A stretch of 64,000 nucleotides of DNA from Hydrogenimonas thermophila (GCF_900115615.1 NZ_FOXB01000008.1:1-64000); one strand, 5' to 3'; positions 47,971 to 58,122 are shown, numbered from the stretch's first letter. Notes: generated by a model not told the origin, from the sequence alone. Made by a program: numbers and translations.

Positions 47971-47997
47971 TATTTTACTCCTTAATTTCGGTACTCG

Positions 47998-48032
47998 GAG
48001 TTTTTGGATGCAAGTTTGCATACCAAAAACTC
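47998..48032 (-). repeat. Hairpin 1 in the nuoH-nuoI gap
   Basis: A long imperfect palindrome: GAGTTTTTGG (47998-48007) pairs with CCAAAAACTC (48023-48032), and ATGCAA (48008-48013) with TTGCAT (48016-48021) inside it, with one unpaired A at 48022 and a 2-nt loop. The stem is 16 bp. It abuts hairpin 2 with no spacer. Confidence 0.88.
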
Positions 48033-48082
48033 GTAAAATGCTAAAAAAGTGAAGTAGTTCACTTTTTCTTTACGCATTTTAC
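48033..48082 (-). repeat. Hairpin 2 in the nuoH-nuoI gap
   Basis: Outer arms GTAAAATGC (48033-48041) and GCATTTTAC (48074-48082), inner arms of 10 bp (48044-48053 with 48058-48067) around a GTAG loop. The nuoH-nuoI gap is 116 bp while all other nuo gaps are 11 bp or less, so these two structures account for the extra length. Possible roles are mRNA processing or stability, or a small repeat insertion. Confidence 0.88.
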
Positions 48083-48086
48083 CCCC

Positions 48087-49082
48087 TTACATCATCAATA
48101 CGATGCCGGTAACGACAACGTTAATTACAGCGATTGGCATCAATACTTTCCAACACAACCACATCAACTGATCTGGTCTAATGTGAGGCCATGCAGCACG
48201 TGTCCAAAGGAAGAAAAAGAATAGGAACGATACTTTAAGTACAATAGCCAATCCTCCAGGAATGAATCCCCAGTCATTAAAGCCGCCTAAGAAGATCAAA
48301 CTTGCCAAGAATGCAAGAGTGATCATGTTTGCATACTCACCGATGAAGAACATACCCCATCTCATACCCGAATACTCTGTCGCATAACCAGAAACGATCT
48401 CTGCTTCATGCTCAAGAAGGTCAAATGGTGTACGGTTTGTCTCTGCAAATCCTGCAATTAAGAAAAGAACAAATGCAACTGGCTGTGTCCATACGATCCA
48501 GTCACTGAAACCACCTGATTGATAGTTATTGATATCTATCAGTGAAAGCGATCCGACAAGCATAAGTGGAGCCAAGATGCTAAGACCTGTTACAACTTCA
48601 TAACTAAGTAGCTGAATAGCAGTACGAGCTGCACCAAGAAGTCCCCATTTGTTTGCACTTGCCATACCTGCAAGAAGCGGTGCAAAAAGTCCGCTTGCCA
48701 TAACACCAAGAACAAACAGAACACCAACATTAATATCAGCAATGATTGGGTGTACAGTCACTCCAAAGAGTTCAAACTCAGGAAATAGAGGAACTGCAGC
48801 TAATGCAATAAAAGCCGTAGCCGCTCCAATTACAGGAGCAATCATAAAGATTGGCTTTACAGAGTTTTGAGGGACAATATCCTCTTTTGTAAAGAGTTTG
48901 ATACCATCCGCCAATACTTGAAGCAAACCATATGGACCAACATGCATTGGACCAAGTCTTCTTTGCATAAATGCAAGTACCTTACGCTCAAGATATGTTC
49001 CAAATCCTGCAAGAGCTGAGAATAGCCCCAGCACAACAAGGATTTTGATAATCGTTGCGATTACAAATTCAGTTAATGTCAT
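48087..49082 (-). CDS. nuoH: Complex I subunit NuoH
   Basis: The 331-residue membrane subunit that forms the quinone chamber. Conserved ERKVLAFMQRRLGPMHVGPYG, SLSLI, ETNRTPFDLLEHEAEIVSGY and RPDQLMWLCWKVLMP. Three bp after the second nuoG. Confidence 0.97.
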   Translation of the reverse strand: MTLTEFVIATIIKILVVLGLFSALAGFGTYLERKVLAFMQRRLGPMHVGPYGLLQVLADGIKLFTKEDIVPQNSVKPIFMIAPVIGAATAFIALAAVPLFPEFELFGVTVHPIIADINVGVLFVLGVMASGLFAPLLAGMASANKWGLLGAARTAIQLLSYEVVTGLSILAPLMLVGSLSLIDINNYQSGGFSDWIVWTQPVAFVLFLIAGFAETNRTPFDLLEHEAEIVSGYATEYSGMRWGMFFIGEYANMITLAFLASLIFLGGFNDWGFIPGGLAIVLKVSFLFFFFLWTRAAWPHIRPDQLMWLCWKVLMPIAVINVVVTGIVLMM

Positions 49083-49085
49083 GGC

Positions 49086-51569
49086 TTACACCTTTTCTAC
49101 GTTTACGTTTTGGAATCGGTTAGATGCAAAGAGTTTGTCAGCATCAATACCAGGATCAAAATCCGGTACCATAACAATCTCTCCACCGATAAATTTATCG
49201 ATTTCAACCTCTAATTCCACCGTTTCACCAGATATTGTCACTTTAACTCTATCACCAGCACTTAGACCCAGCTTCTCACACTTTTCAGCTGAAACATAAA
49301 GCTTAGCGTCAGTTGCTATTTCATGAGCTTTTTTCGTAAATTCATTGAATTGCAAAACAGGATTACAGCGATATGCAATCTCTCCATTTAATGCATTTGA
49401 TTCATCAATTTTATCAACTTTTACCTTGACAGAACGAACCTTTTTATCTTCTAAAAGGTATCCTCGTACCTCTTCTCCACTGTTTGTATAGTGGTTTGGA
49501 AGGTCATCAAAGTTAAGTGTTTTAAATCCTTTAGACTCAGGCAATGCTGCCGTATAGTCTACTGTTAACTCTGCTTCCAATCCTAATGCATTTGCTAAAT
49601 CATTTAGAGTGTAGCCTTTATAAGGAAGAGCAACATTTGTAGGAACAACTCGCTTATCTGCAATTGTCATTGTGCCCTCTTGCTGGTTAATTGATGGCAT
49701 GTCAAGGTCACCGTTACCACTGGCGCTAAGTACAAAATCACCTTTTGCATTGTAACCAATGACATACTCTCCAGCTTTTTCATCAAGATCACAAATCAAG
49801 CTTACTCCAAGAGTATTTGTTTTACTTGGCAAGATAAGCACTTTAAAGTTTGTACACTGTTCAATTAAACCGGCAAGTTTTGCAAGATTCTCTGCTTTAG
49901 GATGGTTAATTAAATCTTCACCAAGAATAATAGAGAATTTCTCTTTTTTAGCAAGCATTTTAACCATCTTATCAGAGAAATCTTCAGGTGCTCCAAGAAT
50001 GTCAAGAAGTCCGTTAAGATCTACTTCTACCTCTTTTTTCACTTTCTTAGGAACCATTTTGGTTACCTCTTCAGTAACCTCTTTCTCTTCACCAGTCTCT
50101 TCGTCTTTCACTTTTTTAGTTACTTTTTCGGTTACTTTCTCTTTTATTGTCTCTTCAACTGTCTTTTTGCCTTTCTTATGGAACTTAGACAGATAGTTTA
50201 CAACCTCTTTAGGAAGTTTCTCTTTATCTCCAAAGAGATCCAAAATAAGATAGAGTGCCGCCTCTTCCAAACCAGGCTTATGGTTAATGCAGATAAGGTT
50301 TTTGCCAAATCCTTCAATAACTGGGTCTTTAACAGGATGGAAATAAAGCCCTGCACCCTTGTTCATTTTGATTGCATTGTTAAATGCATATCTTGCACGA
50401 GGGTTGTCACTTTTCAATTGTGCACCAATACTTACAACAAAGTCACTGTTATGAACATCACTCAAATCACCACTGTAAAGAGAGTTACCAGTTACTTTTG
50501 AAAATGTTTTTAAGAAGTTATGGTAACGTCTTGCATCTTCATTTATCAATTTATAACCATACTTCTCTTTAAGTCTATTAAGGATCAATGCCTCTTCATT
50601 TGTAATGACTGAAGAGAAACGGATGGTATCAGCTTTCTTAAATGCCTCTAAAGCTTTTTGGAAAGCTTCTTCATCTTTACCTTCTGTTCTGTTTTCAAAA
50701 TCATAACCAAATCGTCCAGCACCACAAAGAGAGACATAGTTCCACTCATTTTTAACTCTGTAGATTTTTGGTTCCGGATTGTCAATACTTGTATGCTTGA
50801 CATCATAATATAGTTGACAACCTGCACTACAGTGAGCACAAGATGCTGGAATAGATGTTAATTCCCAAGCATTTGATGTATACTGAAAATCGCTGCTTAC
50901 TAAAGCACCGACTGGACATACTGCTATACACTCGCCACAATCTGTACACTCAAGTGTATCACCGCTTGTTGGTCCAATCAGTGATTTATTAAGCTTGTTC
51001 CACATTGCATAAGCATCTTTAGGCATCTCATTTTTAAGCTCTTTGTCAAGAGGGTCACCTCCTCTTGGTACTGTTTTAAGCGCTGAATCACCAATCATAT
51101 CTTTACAAACAGTTACACAGCGCTCACAAACAATACAAAGAGCTGGATCATAGTGTATGAGTCCCCAGTCCTGCGCTACACGATGGGTATCTTTAATAGC
51201 ATAGTGCTGTTCATCAACACCCATCTCAAGTGTATAGTTTTGAAGTTCACACTCACCTGACTGATCGCACACACCACACTCTAGTGGATGGTTTACATCA
51301 TAAACCTCCATAATAGCACGGCGCTCTTTTGCAATATTTTCAGTAAGAGTGGTGATTTCCATTCCATCTTTTGCTTTTGCATTACAAGCATAGACTTGCT
51401 TTCCGTCAGCCTCTACAAGACAAATTCGGCAAGCAAGAGTAGGACTACACCGTGTAAGGTAGCAGATAGCAGGAATGAAAATACCGTTAGCACGTGCGAT
51501 ATTGAGAATATATTCACCCTCTTTCGCTTTACACTCTTTCCCGTCTATTTTGATTGTTATATCACTCAT
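49086..51569 (-). CDS. nuoG: Complex I Fe-S subunit NuoG, second copy
   Basis: An 827-residue peripheral-arm subunit. N-terminal [2Fe-2S] domain (C36, C47, C50, C62), the His/Cys motif HPLECGVCDQSGEC, two ferredoxin-type clusters (CIVCERCVTVC; CTDCGECIAVC), then an N7-type cluster (CAHCSAGC ... CGAGRFGYDF) and a molybdopterin-oxidoreductase-like domain without cofactor ligands. A Lys/Glu-rich insert (about 470-516, with KEKVTEKVTKKV) is absent from the other NuoG. The two copies are adjacent and clearly paralogous. Confidence 0.93.
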   Translation of the reverse strand: MSDITIKIDGKECKAKEGEYILNIARANGIFIPAICYLTRCSPTLACRICLVEADGKQVYACNAKAKDGMEITTLTENIAKERRAIMEVYDVNHPLECGVCDQSGECELQNYTLEMGVDEQHYAIKDTHRVAQDWGLIHYDPALCIVCERCVTVCKDMIGDSALKTVPRGGDPLDKELKNEMPKDAYAMWNKLNKSLIGPTSGDTLECTDCGECIAVCPVGALVSSDFQYTSNAWELTSIPASCAHCSAGCQLYYDVKHTSIDNPEPKIYRVKNEWNYVSLCGAGRFGYDFENRTEGKDEEAFQKALEAFKKADTIRFSSVITNEEALILNRLKEKYGYKLINEDARRYHNFLKTFSKVTGNSLYSGDLSDVHNSDFVVSIGAQLKSDNPRARYAFNNAIKMNKGAGLYFHPVKDPVIEGFGKNLICINHKPGLEEAALYLILDLFGDKEKLPKEVVNYLSKFHKKGKKTVEETIKEKVTEKVTKKVKDEETGEEKEVTEEVTKMVPKKVKKEVEVDLNGLLDILGAPEDFSDKMVKMLAKKEKFSIILGEDLINHPKAENLAKLAGLIEQCTNFKVLILPSKTNTLGVSLICDLDEKAGEYVIGYNAKGDFVLSASGNGDLDMPSINQQEGTMTIADKRVVPTNVALPYKGYTLNDLANALGLEAELTVDYTAALPESKGFKTLNFDDLPNHYTNSGEEVRGYLLEDKKVRSVKVKVDKIDESNALNGEIAYRCNPVLQFNEFTKKAHEIATDAKLYVSAEKCEKLGLSAGDRVKVTISGETVELEVEIDKFIGGEIVMVPDFDPGIDADKLFASNRFQNVNVEKV

Positions 51570-51574
51570 TTTGA

Positions 51575-53836
51575 TTATCCCACTTCTTCAATTTTGCTTT
51601 GACTATACCGATAGATTGAAGATAGCAAATCTTCTCTCAACCCAAGGTCAAAGGTTGGATTGAGTGCAATTGTCCCTTTTAAATCTGGGTCTATTTTAAA
51701 CACTCTCTCCATCTCTACACCCTCTACATTCAACCTGACTCGCACACCCTCTTTCAGCTTTGCAGCCATTGCAAATTGTGCAGAACCATAAAGTATTGGC
51801 TCCTCTTTGCTTAGCTGAGATGCTTTATATGTCTGTGGACCAAACTGAAGTACCGGGTCACAACGGTAAAGAATGGCTCCGTTAAACTCTGGAAGGTCAG
51901 CTACCTCTTCAAGAGTTGAGTCTACTGAATGCTTCATACGTTTAAGTTCATACCCACGTACTTCACCATCTTGGTTGGTAAAATAGTATGGAATATCATC
52001 AAAACGAACTGCTTCAAAGCCTCTTTCTTGAGGAAGTTTTTCTGTATAATCAATCGTATATCTTGCTTCAACACCAAGTGCATTAGCCAAGTCGTTTAGC
52101 ACATAACCATTGAAAGGAAGAGCTACATTTGTTGGCACTACACGTTTGTTTAGAGTAGTAAATGTACCCTCCTGCTGATTAAGTGCTGGCATATCAAGAT
52201 CACCATCTCCCAAAGAGCTTAAAACAAAATCACCAGGTGCGTTGTATCCGATGACATACTCTCCTGCCTTTTCATCAAGGTCACATATAAGAGCAACACC
52301 CAAAGAGTTTGTTTTAGGAGCTACAGGTAGTACACTCATACCGCCAAAACGCTCAAAAAGTGCTGCAAAACGTGCTATCTGTTCAGCTCTTGAATGATTT
52401 ATGCAATCTTCCCCAATGACTACTGCTATACGTTTACAGCGTTTTAAAGTTTTTTGAATCTCTTCAAGTTCCTCTTCACCGACATTGCTTTCAGCACTTA
52501 GATATCCATCATCTAAATCATTTAAATAATTCTCAATCTTTTTAATATCTACCTTGCCTTCAAGCATTGTCTTGGCAAGCATTGCAATAACACCCTCTTC
52601 TGTTCCAACCTCATATTTGACAAACTGGGTTACAACATTTTGCATCTGCTTATCTTCCATTGGATGCATATAGATAACACGGGCGTTATGGCGTTTTGAT
52701 GCCATTGTTATGTGATAACGAACAGCTGGATTATCAGTAAGGATGCGTGAACCTATAACAATAACTCCATCAGCATCAGCAAGTGATTCCAACGATCCAT
52801 TAAATAGAGTCTTGCCGCTCATTGTCGCATAACTCTCAAGGAACTTTTGATACTTTCTTGCATCTTCATTGAGAAGTTTGTAACCATACTTCTCTTTAAG
52901 TTTTTGCAAGATCATCGCCTCTTCATTTGTTATGCGACTTGTAAAGCGGATTGTGTCAGCCTTTTTAAAGCTTTCAATTGCTTTATTGAAAGCCTCTTTA
53001 TCCTTACCTTCAACACGATTTTCAAAGTCAAATCCAAAGCGTCCGGCACCACATAGAGTAGAAAACTCAAACTCATTGGTTACACGATAAAGCTTTTTCT
53101 CACTTGCTTCACAAGCTCCAGCATACTTTCTCTCATAATATAGTGAACATCCTGCACTACAATGAGCACAGCTTGCCGGAATCTTTTCAAGCTCCCAAGC
53201 ATTTGCAGAATACTGAAAGTTTGTACTTGTCAAAGCACCAACAGGACATACAGCTACACACTCTCCACAGTTGGTACACTCAAGCTCTTCTGTTCCCTTA
53301 GGCTGAATTTTAGAACCATATCCACCATAATGAATCTCAATAGCATCATCACCAATTACTTCATTACATACGTGTACACACTTTTCACACAAAATACAAA
53401 GAGATTCATCATAACCAATGAAATCCCATTTTTTAAGATCGCGCTTATGCTCTTTTGCTGAAAACTCTTGAGTGTCAACACCAAACTCAAGTGTTTTGTT
53501 TTGCAAGTCACAAGCACCACTTTTATCACAGACACCACACTCTAAAGGATGGTTAACATCATATAGCTTCATAATATTTTGTCGATGGCTGAAGAGTTCT
53601 GCTGAATTAGTACGAACTTCCATACCATCTAAAGCAGGAGCCTGACAACTTAAAATAAAACCATCTGCTCCTTCAACTTCAACAACACAAAGTCGGCATG
53701 AAGCTATAGGCTTAACTTTAGTCAAATAACACATTGTAGGAATATAGAGTCCTGCACGGCGTGCTGCCTGCAGAATCGTATCTCCCTTTTTAGCTTCAAT
53801 TCTCTGTCCGTCAATTGTTAGTGTAATCATGGACAC
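51575..53836 (-). CDS. nuoG: Complex I Fe-S subunit NuoG, first copy
   Basis: A 753-residue NuoG paralogue with the same cluster set: N-terminal [2Fe-2S], HPLECGVCDKSGAC, CILCEKCVHVC, CTNCGECVAVC, and the N7-type CAHCSAGC with CGAGRFGFDF. The C-terminal part shares long near-identical stretches with its neighbour (for example DLDEKAGEYVIGYNA). It lacks the Lys/Glu-rich insert. Tandem duplication is the simplest origin; whether both are in one complex or alternate is open. Confidence 0.93.
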   Translation of the reverse strand: MSMITLTIDGQRIEAKKGDTILQAARRAGLYIPTMCYLTKVKPIASCRLCVVEVEGADGFILSCQAPALDGMEVRTNSAELFSHRQNIMKLYDVNHPLECGVCDKSGACDLQNKTLEFGVDTQEFSAKEHKRDLKKWDFIGYDESLCILCEKCVHVCNEVIGDDAIEIHYGGYGSKIQPKGTEELECTNCGECVAVCPVGALTSTNFQYSANAWELEKIPASCAHCSAGCSLYYERKYAGACEASEKKLYRVTNEFEFSTLCGAGRFGFDFENRVEGKDKEAFNKAIESFKKADTIRFTSRITNEEAMILQKLKEKYGYKLLNEDARKYQKFLESYATMSGKTLFNGSLESLADADGVIVIGSRILTDNPAVRYHITMASKRHNARVIYMHPMEDKQMQNVVTQFVKYEVGTEEGVIAMLAKTMLEGKVDIKKIENYLNDLDDGYLSAESNVGEEELEEIQKTLKRCKRIAVVIGEDCINHSRAEQIARFAALFERFGGMSVLPVAPKTNSLGVALICDLDEKAGEYVIGYNAPGDFVLSSLGDGDLDMPALNQQEGTFTTLNKRVVPTNVALPFNGYVLNDLANALGVEARYTIDYTEKLPQERGFEAVRFDDIPYYFTNQDGEVRGYELKRMKHSVDSTLEEVADLPEFNGAILYRCDPVLQFGPQTYKASQLSKEEPILYGSAQFAMAAKLKEGVRVRLNVEGVEMERVFKIDPDLKGTIALNPTFDLGLREDLLSSIYRYSQSKIEEVG

Positions 53837-53840
53837 ATCC

Positions 53841-55844
53841 TTATACCGCTGTCATTGCGATGTAGTAGCATCGCATACAGCGTTCAGCTTCAGCTATAGC
53901 TTCTTCCTGTGTAAAGCCAAGATTGACTTCACGGTTATTGTCACGTCTCTCTTCAACTGACAACTTTTCACTCACTTGTCTTGGTAATCCAGGCAACCAA
54001 CCTGTAACTTTCTCATTTTTATTGTAAACACGCAATTTTCTAAGATGATCTTCCATTATCTCTTCATCTGTTAGTGTAATTTCACCCGTTCTTACATAAC
54101 GTGAAATGACTGATGCTGCACGTTTTGCCTGACCTACAGCATTAACGATTGTCATTGGTCCATACTCACAGTCACCTGCTGCAAAAAGCCCTTTTCGGCT
54201 TGTCATATAGTCACGTCCATTTGTTTTGAGTGTTCCCCAGCTTGTAAGCTCTAGCTCCCACTCTTCAGGAAGAAGACTCAAATCAGCAGACTGACTTACC
54301 GCAGGGATCAAATAATCACACTCAATTATGAAATCAGCACCCTCTATCTTTACAAGTTTCGGTCGTCCGCCGTCTGGATCTGGTACAAGCTCAAAACGGT
54401 TACACTTAAGAGCTTTAAGACGACCATTTTCATCTTCAAGAATCTCTTCTACAGCAGAGTGGAATATAAACTCAACACCCTCTTCTACAGCTTCGTGATA
54501 CTCTTCATATGTTGTATTTCGGATGATTGTCTTCTCATCCCTTCTATAGAGCATTATAACCTTCTCTGCATTGGCTCGAACAGAACATCTTACAACGTCC
54601 ATAGATGTAAATCCACCACCAACACAGACAACAGTTTTTCCTGTCAAATCAACCGGTTTTCCAATACCATATTTGACATAGAGGTTAATCTCATCCAAAA
54701 AGCTGATAGCCCCCCAGTAACCCGGCATATCTTCACGCTCATTTTTTGCACGAACTTTTTTAGAAAGGCGTGTACCAAATGAAAGGAGTGTTGCGTCATA
54801 CTCTTTATCAAACTTTCTGAGCATATCTGCATCTACTCTTGTATTCATTATGAAGTTGGTACCTACACTCTTTGCAAGCTCGATATCTTTATTATATTTA
54901 TCAACAGGCATTCGATACTCTGGAACACCCACTGCAACTTCACCACCAAGAACAGGAAGCTCTTCATAAACATCACACTGAATACCTTCAAGACCCAAGT
55001 AATAAGCTGCTGTCAAGCCGGCAGGACCTGCACCGACAATTGCAACTTTTTTATCTATTTTCTCTTTTGCAGGCTCTTTTGGATGAAGCCACTCAAGACC
55101 GTGATCAGTCTCATAATCTGCACCTAAACGCTTCAACTCCATAATCGAAATCGGCTCATCAAGGTTTGCACGTCGACACTCATCTTCACAAGGGTGTGGA
55201 CATACACGGCCGCAAGTATGTGCTAGTGGCATTGTCTTACGTGTTGCCTGAAGTGAGTCATCATAACGCAAGTCACGTACACCTTCAATATATGCAGGAA
55301 TGTCTACATGCGTAGGACAAGCATCCATACAAGGTGCTGTAACTTTTGCAATGTAATTAATCTCATCAAGATGATAATCTTTGCTCGGTTTTTTGTTTTC
55401 AATAAGGTCCATAAATGTATCGTGATAATGCTCGAGCATATCTAAAAGCGGTTTTGGAACTGTTCGTCCAATTTCACATTTAGAGGTCTCCATCATTGTT
55501 CTAGAAACCTCTTTTAAATGCTCAAGGTCACTTACTTCACCTTCACCACGAGCAATTTTATCCATCAAGTCATATAAAATTCGTCCACCCCATCGTCCAG
55601 GTGCACAACGTCCACAAGCTTCAGAATATTGCTGATAAGTTGCCGCATACTCTGTTCCAAGCCGGACTACATCAACCTCTTCATCGAAAATTGCAAATCC
55701 ATCCCAGCCTATGAATGCTTTTGCATTTCTATCTGCTTCATACTGCTCTGGCAACTTATATTCCGACTCAACCCATTCAGATTCCGGCTTGCCACGGTTA
55801 TCAATAAACTCACCGCGCCAGGTCGAAAAAACTACTCGAGCCAC
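53841..55844 (-). CDS. Fusion of NuoF C-terminal Fe-S domain with GltD-like flavoprotein
   Basis: A 667-residue protein in the nuoF place. Residues about 60-150 match the NuoF C-terminal domain, but the N3 cluster motif C-x2-C-x2-C reads C77, C80, G83: the third cysteine is glycine; C123 is kept. Residues 165-650 resemble the NADPH-oxidoreductase part of GltD/NfnB: CMDAC and CGRVCPHPCEDEC Fe-S motifs (C172, C176, C211, C215, C219, C223), FAD site GAGPAGL (271-277), second nucleotide site GGGFTSMD (409-416), and a C-terminal RCMRC. The FMN/NADH domain of NuoF is missing. By position it is the electron-input subunit; Campylobacter and Helicobacter have other proteins here (Cj1574c, HP1265). Confidence 0.8.
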   Translation of the reverse strand: MARVVFSTWRGEFIDNRGKPESEWVESEYKLPEQYEADRNAKAFIGWDGFAIFDEEVDVVRLGTEYAATYQQYSEACGRCAPGRWGGRILYDLMDKIARGEGEVSDLEHLKEVSRTMMETSKCEIGRTVPKPLLDMLEHYHDTFMDLIENKKPSKDYHLDEINYIAKVTAPCMDACPTHVDIPAYIEGVRDLRYDDSLQATRKTMPLAHTCGRVCPHPCEDECRRANLDEPISIMELKRLGADYETDHGLEWLHPKEPAKEKIDKKVAIVGAGPAGLTAAYYLGLEGIQCDVYEELPVLGGEVAVGVPEYRMPVDKYNKDIELAKSVGTNFIMNTRVDADMLRKFDKEYDATLLSFGTRLSKKVRAKNEREDMPGYWGAISFLDEINLYVKYGIGKPVDLTGKTVVCVGGGFTSMDVVRCSVRANAEKVIMLYRRDEKTIIRNTTYEEYHEAVEEGVEFIFHSAVEEILEDENGRLKALKCNRFELVPDPDGGRPKLVKIEGADFIIECDYLIPAVSQSADLSLLPEEWELELTSWGTLKTNGRDYMTSRKGLFAAGDCEYGPMTIVNAVGQAKRAASVISRYVRTGEITLTDEEIMEDHLRKLRVYNKNEKVTGWLPGLPRQVSEKLSVEERRDNNREVNLGFTQEEAIAEAERCMRCYYIAMTAV

Positions 55845-56074
55845 TATTTTTTCCTTCTCACTACAATGGTCCAGTCAGCTTCATTGAACTTGAGCGAGTT
55901 CAATAACTCATGTCCAGCCTCTTTGACCATATCAGCTGTTTTTTGAATAGGGCTGAAGTCACCTATCTCAAATAGGAAAATTGCCACTTCACCAGGTTTT
56001 GTTCCATTATCTAACAATTCCATCATACGATCATAGAAATCATCGTGTAAATGGCGTAAATCGTAACGTACCAT
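55844..56074 (-). CDS. Small NuoE-position subunit (HP1264 / Cj1575c-like)
   Basis: 76 residues from ATG 56074, which has GGGAG upstream and avoids overlapping nuoD. It opens MVRYDLRHLHDDFYDRMMEL and has no cysteines, so it cannot hold the NuoE [2Fe-2S] cluster. Small proteins of this size occupy the NuoE place in Helicobacter and Campylobacter and are needed for complex I there. It shares one base with the next gene. Confidence 0.78.
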   Translation of the reverse strand: MVRYDLRHLHDDFYDRMMELLDNGTKPGEVAIFLFEIGDFSPIQKTADMVKEAGHELLNSLKFNEADWTIVVRRKK

Positions 56075-56084
56075 TATCTCCCCC

Positions 56085-57311
56085 TTATCTGTCGATTTCG
56101 CCGAAGACGATATTTGTACTACCAATAATCGTAACAATATCCGCAATATAAGTTCCAGGCAGTAAGTCTTGTAAAATTCCGCAGTGCCAGAAACTTGGTG
56201 CTCTCATTTTCAATCGATATGGATATGGATCTCCTTGAGAGTTGATGTAGAACCCAAGCTCACCTTTTGGACTCTCCGTAGGCACATAAACTTCACCTAC
56301 CGGTGGACGCATTCCTTGAGTTACAAGCACAAAGTGCTGCATTAAAGAGTAGTTTTGCGTCATAATATCTTCTTTAGGAGCCGAAATATATTGTGGCGCA
56401 TGTGCCATTAACTCTGGTGGAGTATCATCATACATTGAGATCAATTGCTGAATAATGCGAACAGACTGACGCATCTCTTCCATATAAAGCTTGTAACGTC
56501 CATAGCTGTCACAAGCATCAGTTACAGGAATATCAAATTCAAGCTCATCGTAAAGCTCATATGGCTCCTCTTTACGGATGTCATACTCTATGCCTGAACC
56601 ACGAAGCATAATTCCTGTACATCCCCAGCTTTTAGCCATTTCTGGTGGAACTACACCGACACCTTCAAGACGCATACGCCAGATGCGGTTTTCTGTCAAA
56701 AGATCTTCATAATCTTTAATGTTTTTAGGAAGCTCATTAACAAATTTTGCCAATGCACCAAGCCATCCTTCAGGAAGATCAAGTGGAACACCACCAATAC
56801 GCACAGCTGAATGTGTCAAACGTGCACCACAGTAATCTTCCATTAAGTCCATAGCAAATTCACGCTCTCTAAAGCAGTATAGGAACACACTCATAGCACC
56901 AACGTCAAGTGCGTGTGTTGCCAACCAGAAGAGATGTGAAATGATACGGTTAAGCTCCAAAAGAATTGTACGAATAACTTTTGCACGTCTTGGAACTTCA
57001 AGACCGATCAACTTCTCAACAGCTAAAGCAAAACCATAGTTGTTTGATGTTGCAGCGATGTAGTCCATACGGTCAGTTGTTGGCAAGAACTCATTGTAGA
57101 TCATGTTCTCTGCCATCTTCTCCATACCACGGTGGAGATATCCAATATCCGGAACCGCACGAACCACCTGCTCACCATCAAGCTCAAGAATTAGACGGAG
57201 CTGTCCGTGTGCTGAAGGGTGCTGCGGCCCGAAGTTGATAACCATATGGTTATCTTCTCGTTCAAACTCCAGGTTTTCAAAAAACGGTCGTAATTTATTG
57301 GTTTGTTGCAT
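56085..57311 (-). CDS. nuoD: Complex I 49-kDa subunit NuoD
   Basis: Start at ATG 57311 (AAGGGG upstream, after the nuoC stop) gives 408 residues. [13 protein letters not shown]-like opening ([14 protein letters not shown]), [12 protein letters not shown], and the C-terminal [18 protein letters not shown] are hallmark quinone-site regions. Like other NuoD it lacks the hydrogenase cysteines. Confidence 0.97.
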   Translation of the reverse strand: MQQTNKLRPFFENLEFEREDNHMVINFGPQHPSAHGQLRLILELDGEQVVRAVPDIGYLHRGMEKMAENMIYNEFLPTTDRMDYIAATSNNYGFALAVEKLIGLEVPRRAKVIRTILLELNRIISHLFWLATHALDVGAMSVFLYCFREREFAMDLMEDYCGARLTHSAVRIGGVPLDLPEGWLGALAKFVNELPKNIKDYEDLLTENRIWRMRLEGVGVVPPEMAKSWGCTGIMLRGSGIEYDIRKEEPYELYDELEFDIPVTDACDSYGRYKLYMEEMRQSVRIIQQLISMYDDTPPELMAHAPQYISAPKEDIMTQNYSLMQHFVLVTQGMRPPVGEVYVPTESPKGELGFYINSQGDPYPYRLKMRAPSFWHCGILQDLLPGTYIADIVTIIGSTNIVFGEIDR

Positions 57312-57321
57312 CCGCGTCCCC

Positions 57322-58122
57322 TTACTTTCTCTTATCAAGCACTTTTGGCGCTTTGTTGAATTTTTCAATCATAAAGACACCCTCTTCTTCTTGATACTGA
57401 ACAGGTGTTGCTGCACCTTCATCAACTGGAGCACCTTTTGGTACTTCATGACCAAGACGGGCAAAACGTTCAGTATCATAACGGTCAACTCGAGCAGGAT
57501 CTCGGTTTTCTGGTCCAATGATATCACGTGCCTCTTTACCGAAAATCTTATCAACTTCATACCACTGAGCAAACTCATCACCTTCAAGGGGATAAGTTTT
57601 ACGAAGTGGATGACCTTCCCAATCATCTGGCATAATAAGTCGTTTAAGATATGGATGGTTGTTAACTTTAACACCCATTAAATCCCACATCTCACGCTCT
57701 GCCCAGTCAGCACTTCTATAAAGAGGATTTACACTTTCAATTGCCTGAAACTCATCTACAAAACATTTCACACGAATACGTTTTGCGGTACTAAGGTTAA
57801 GAATTTGATAGAAAATCTCAAAACCACCACGCTGTGCAAGGAAATCGACTGCACTCATCTCAGAGAGCATTTCATAGCCGCGTTCCTCTTTTAAAGTACG
57901 AAGTACTTCAACATTGTTTTCAGGATTAATGTAAATTACAAGCTGATCACGCTGGATATAAGCTTTAAGTACTTCACATTTTGCTTTTACAGCTGCCAAA
58001 TCTTCAGCATAAACGCCTTCGCTTGGTACAGGCTCTTCTGGTACACGAGGTGCTACCCAGAAGCGGTCTGTATAGTAGGCTTTTTTCTGTACATTATCTT
58101 TGGGAATATATGGTCTCATCAT
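57322..58122 (-). CDS. nuoC: Complex I 30-kDa subunit NuoC
   Basis: A 266-residue subunit with the signature [14 protein letters not shown] and [11 protein letters not shown]. An extra N-terminal region of about 40 residues and a C-terminal tail make it longer than the minimal fold. It overlaps nuoB by 4 bp. Confidence 0.95.
   Translation of the reverse strand: MMRPYIPKDNVQKKAYYTDRFWVAPRVPEEPVPSEGVYAEDLAAVKAKCEVLKAYIQRDQLVIYINPENNVEVLRTLKEERGYEMLSEMSAVDFLAQRGGFEIFYQILNLSTAKRIRVKCFVDEFQAIESVNPLYRSADWAEREMWDLMGVKVNNHPYLKRLIMPDDWEGHPLRKTYPLEGDEFAQWYEVDKIFGKEARDIIGPENRDPARVDRYDTERFARLGHEVPKGAPVDEGAATPVQYQEEEGVFMIEKFNKAPKVLDKRK

Noticed and set aside
47971-48021. Longer N-terminus for NuoI
   Set aside because: It runs through a hairpin, adds a non-conserved sequence and ignores the AAGGAG before ATG 47970.
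56075-56146. Longer N-terminus for the NuoE-like subunit
   Set aside because: It would overlap nuoD, while ATG 56074 has a GGGAG site and gives the 76-residue length known for HP1264.
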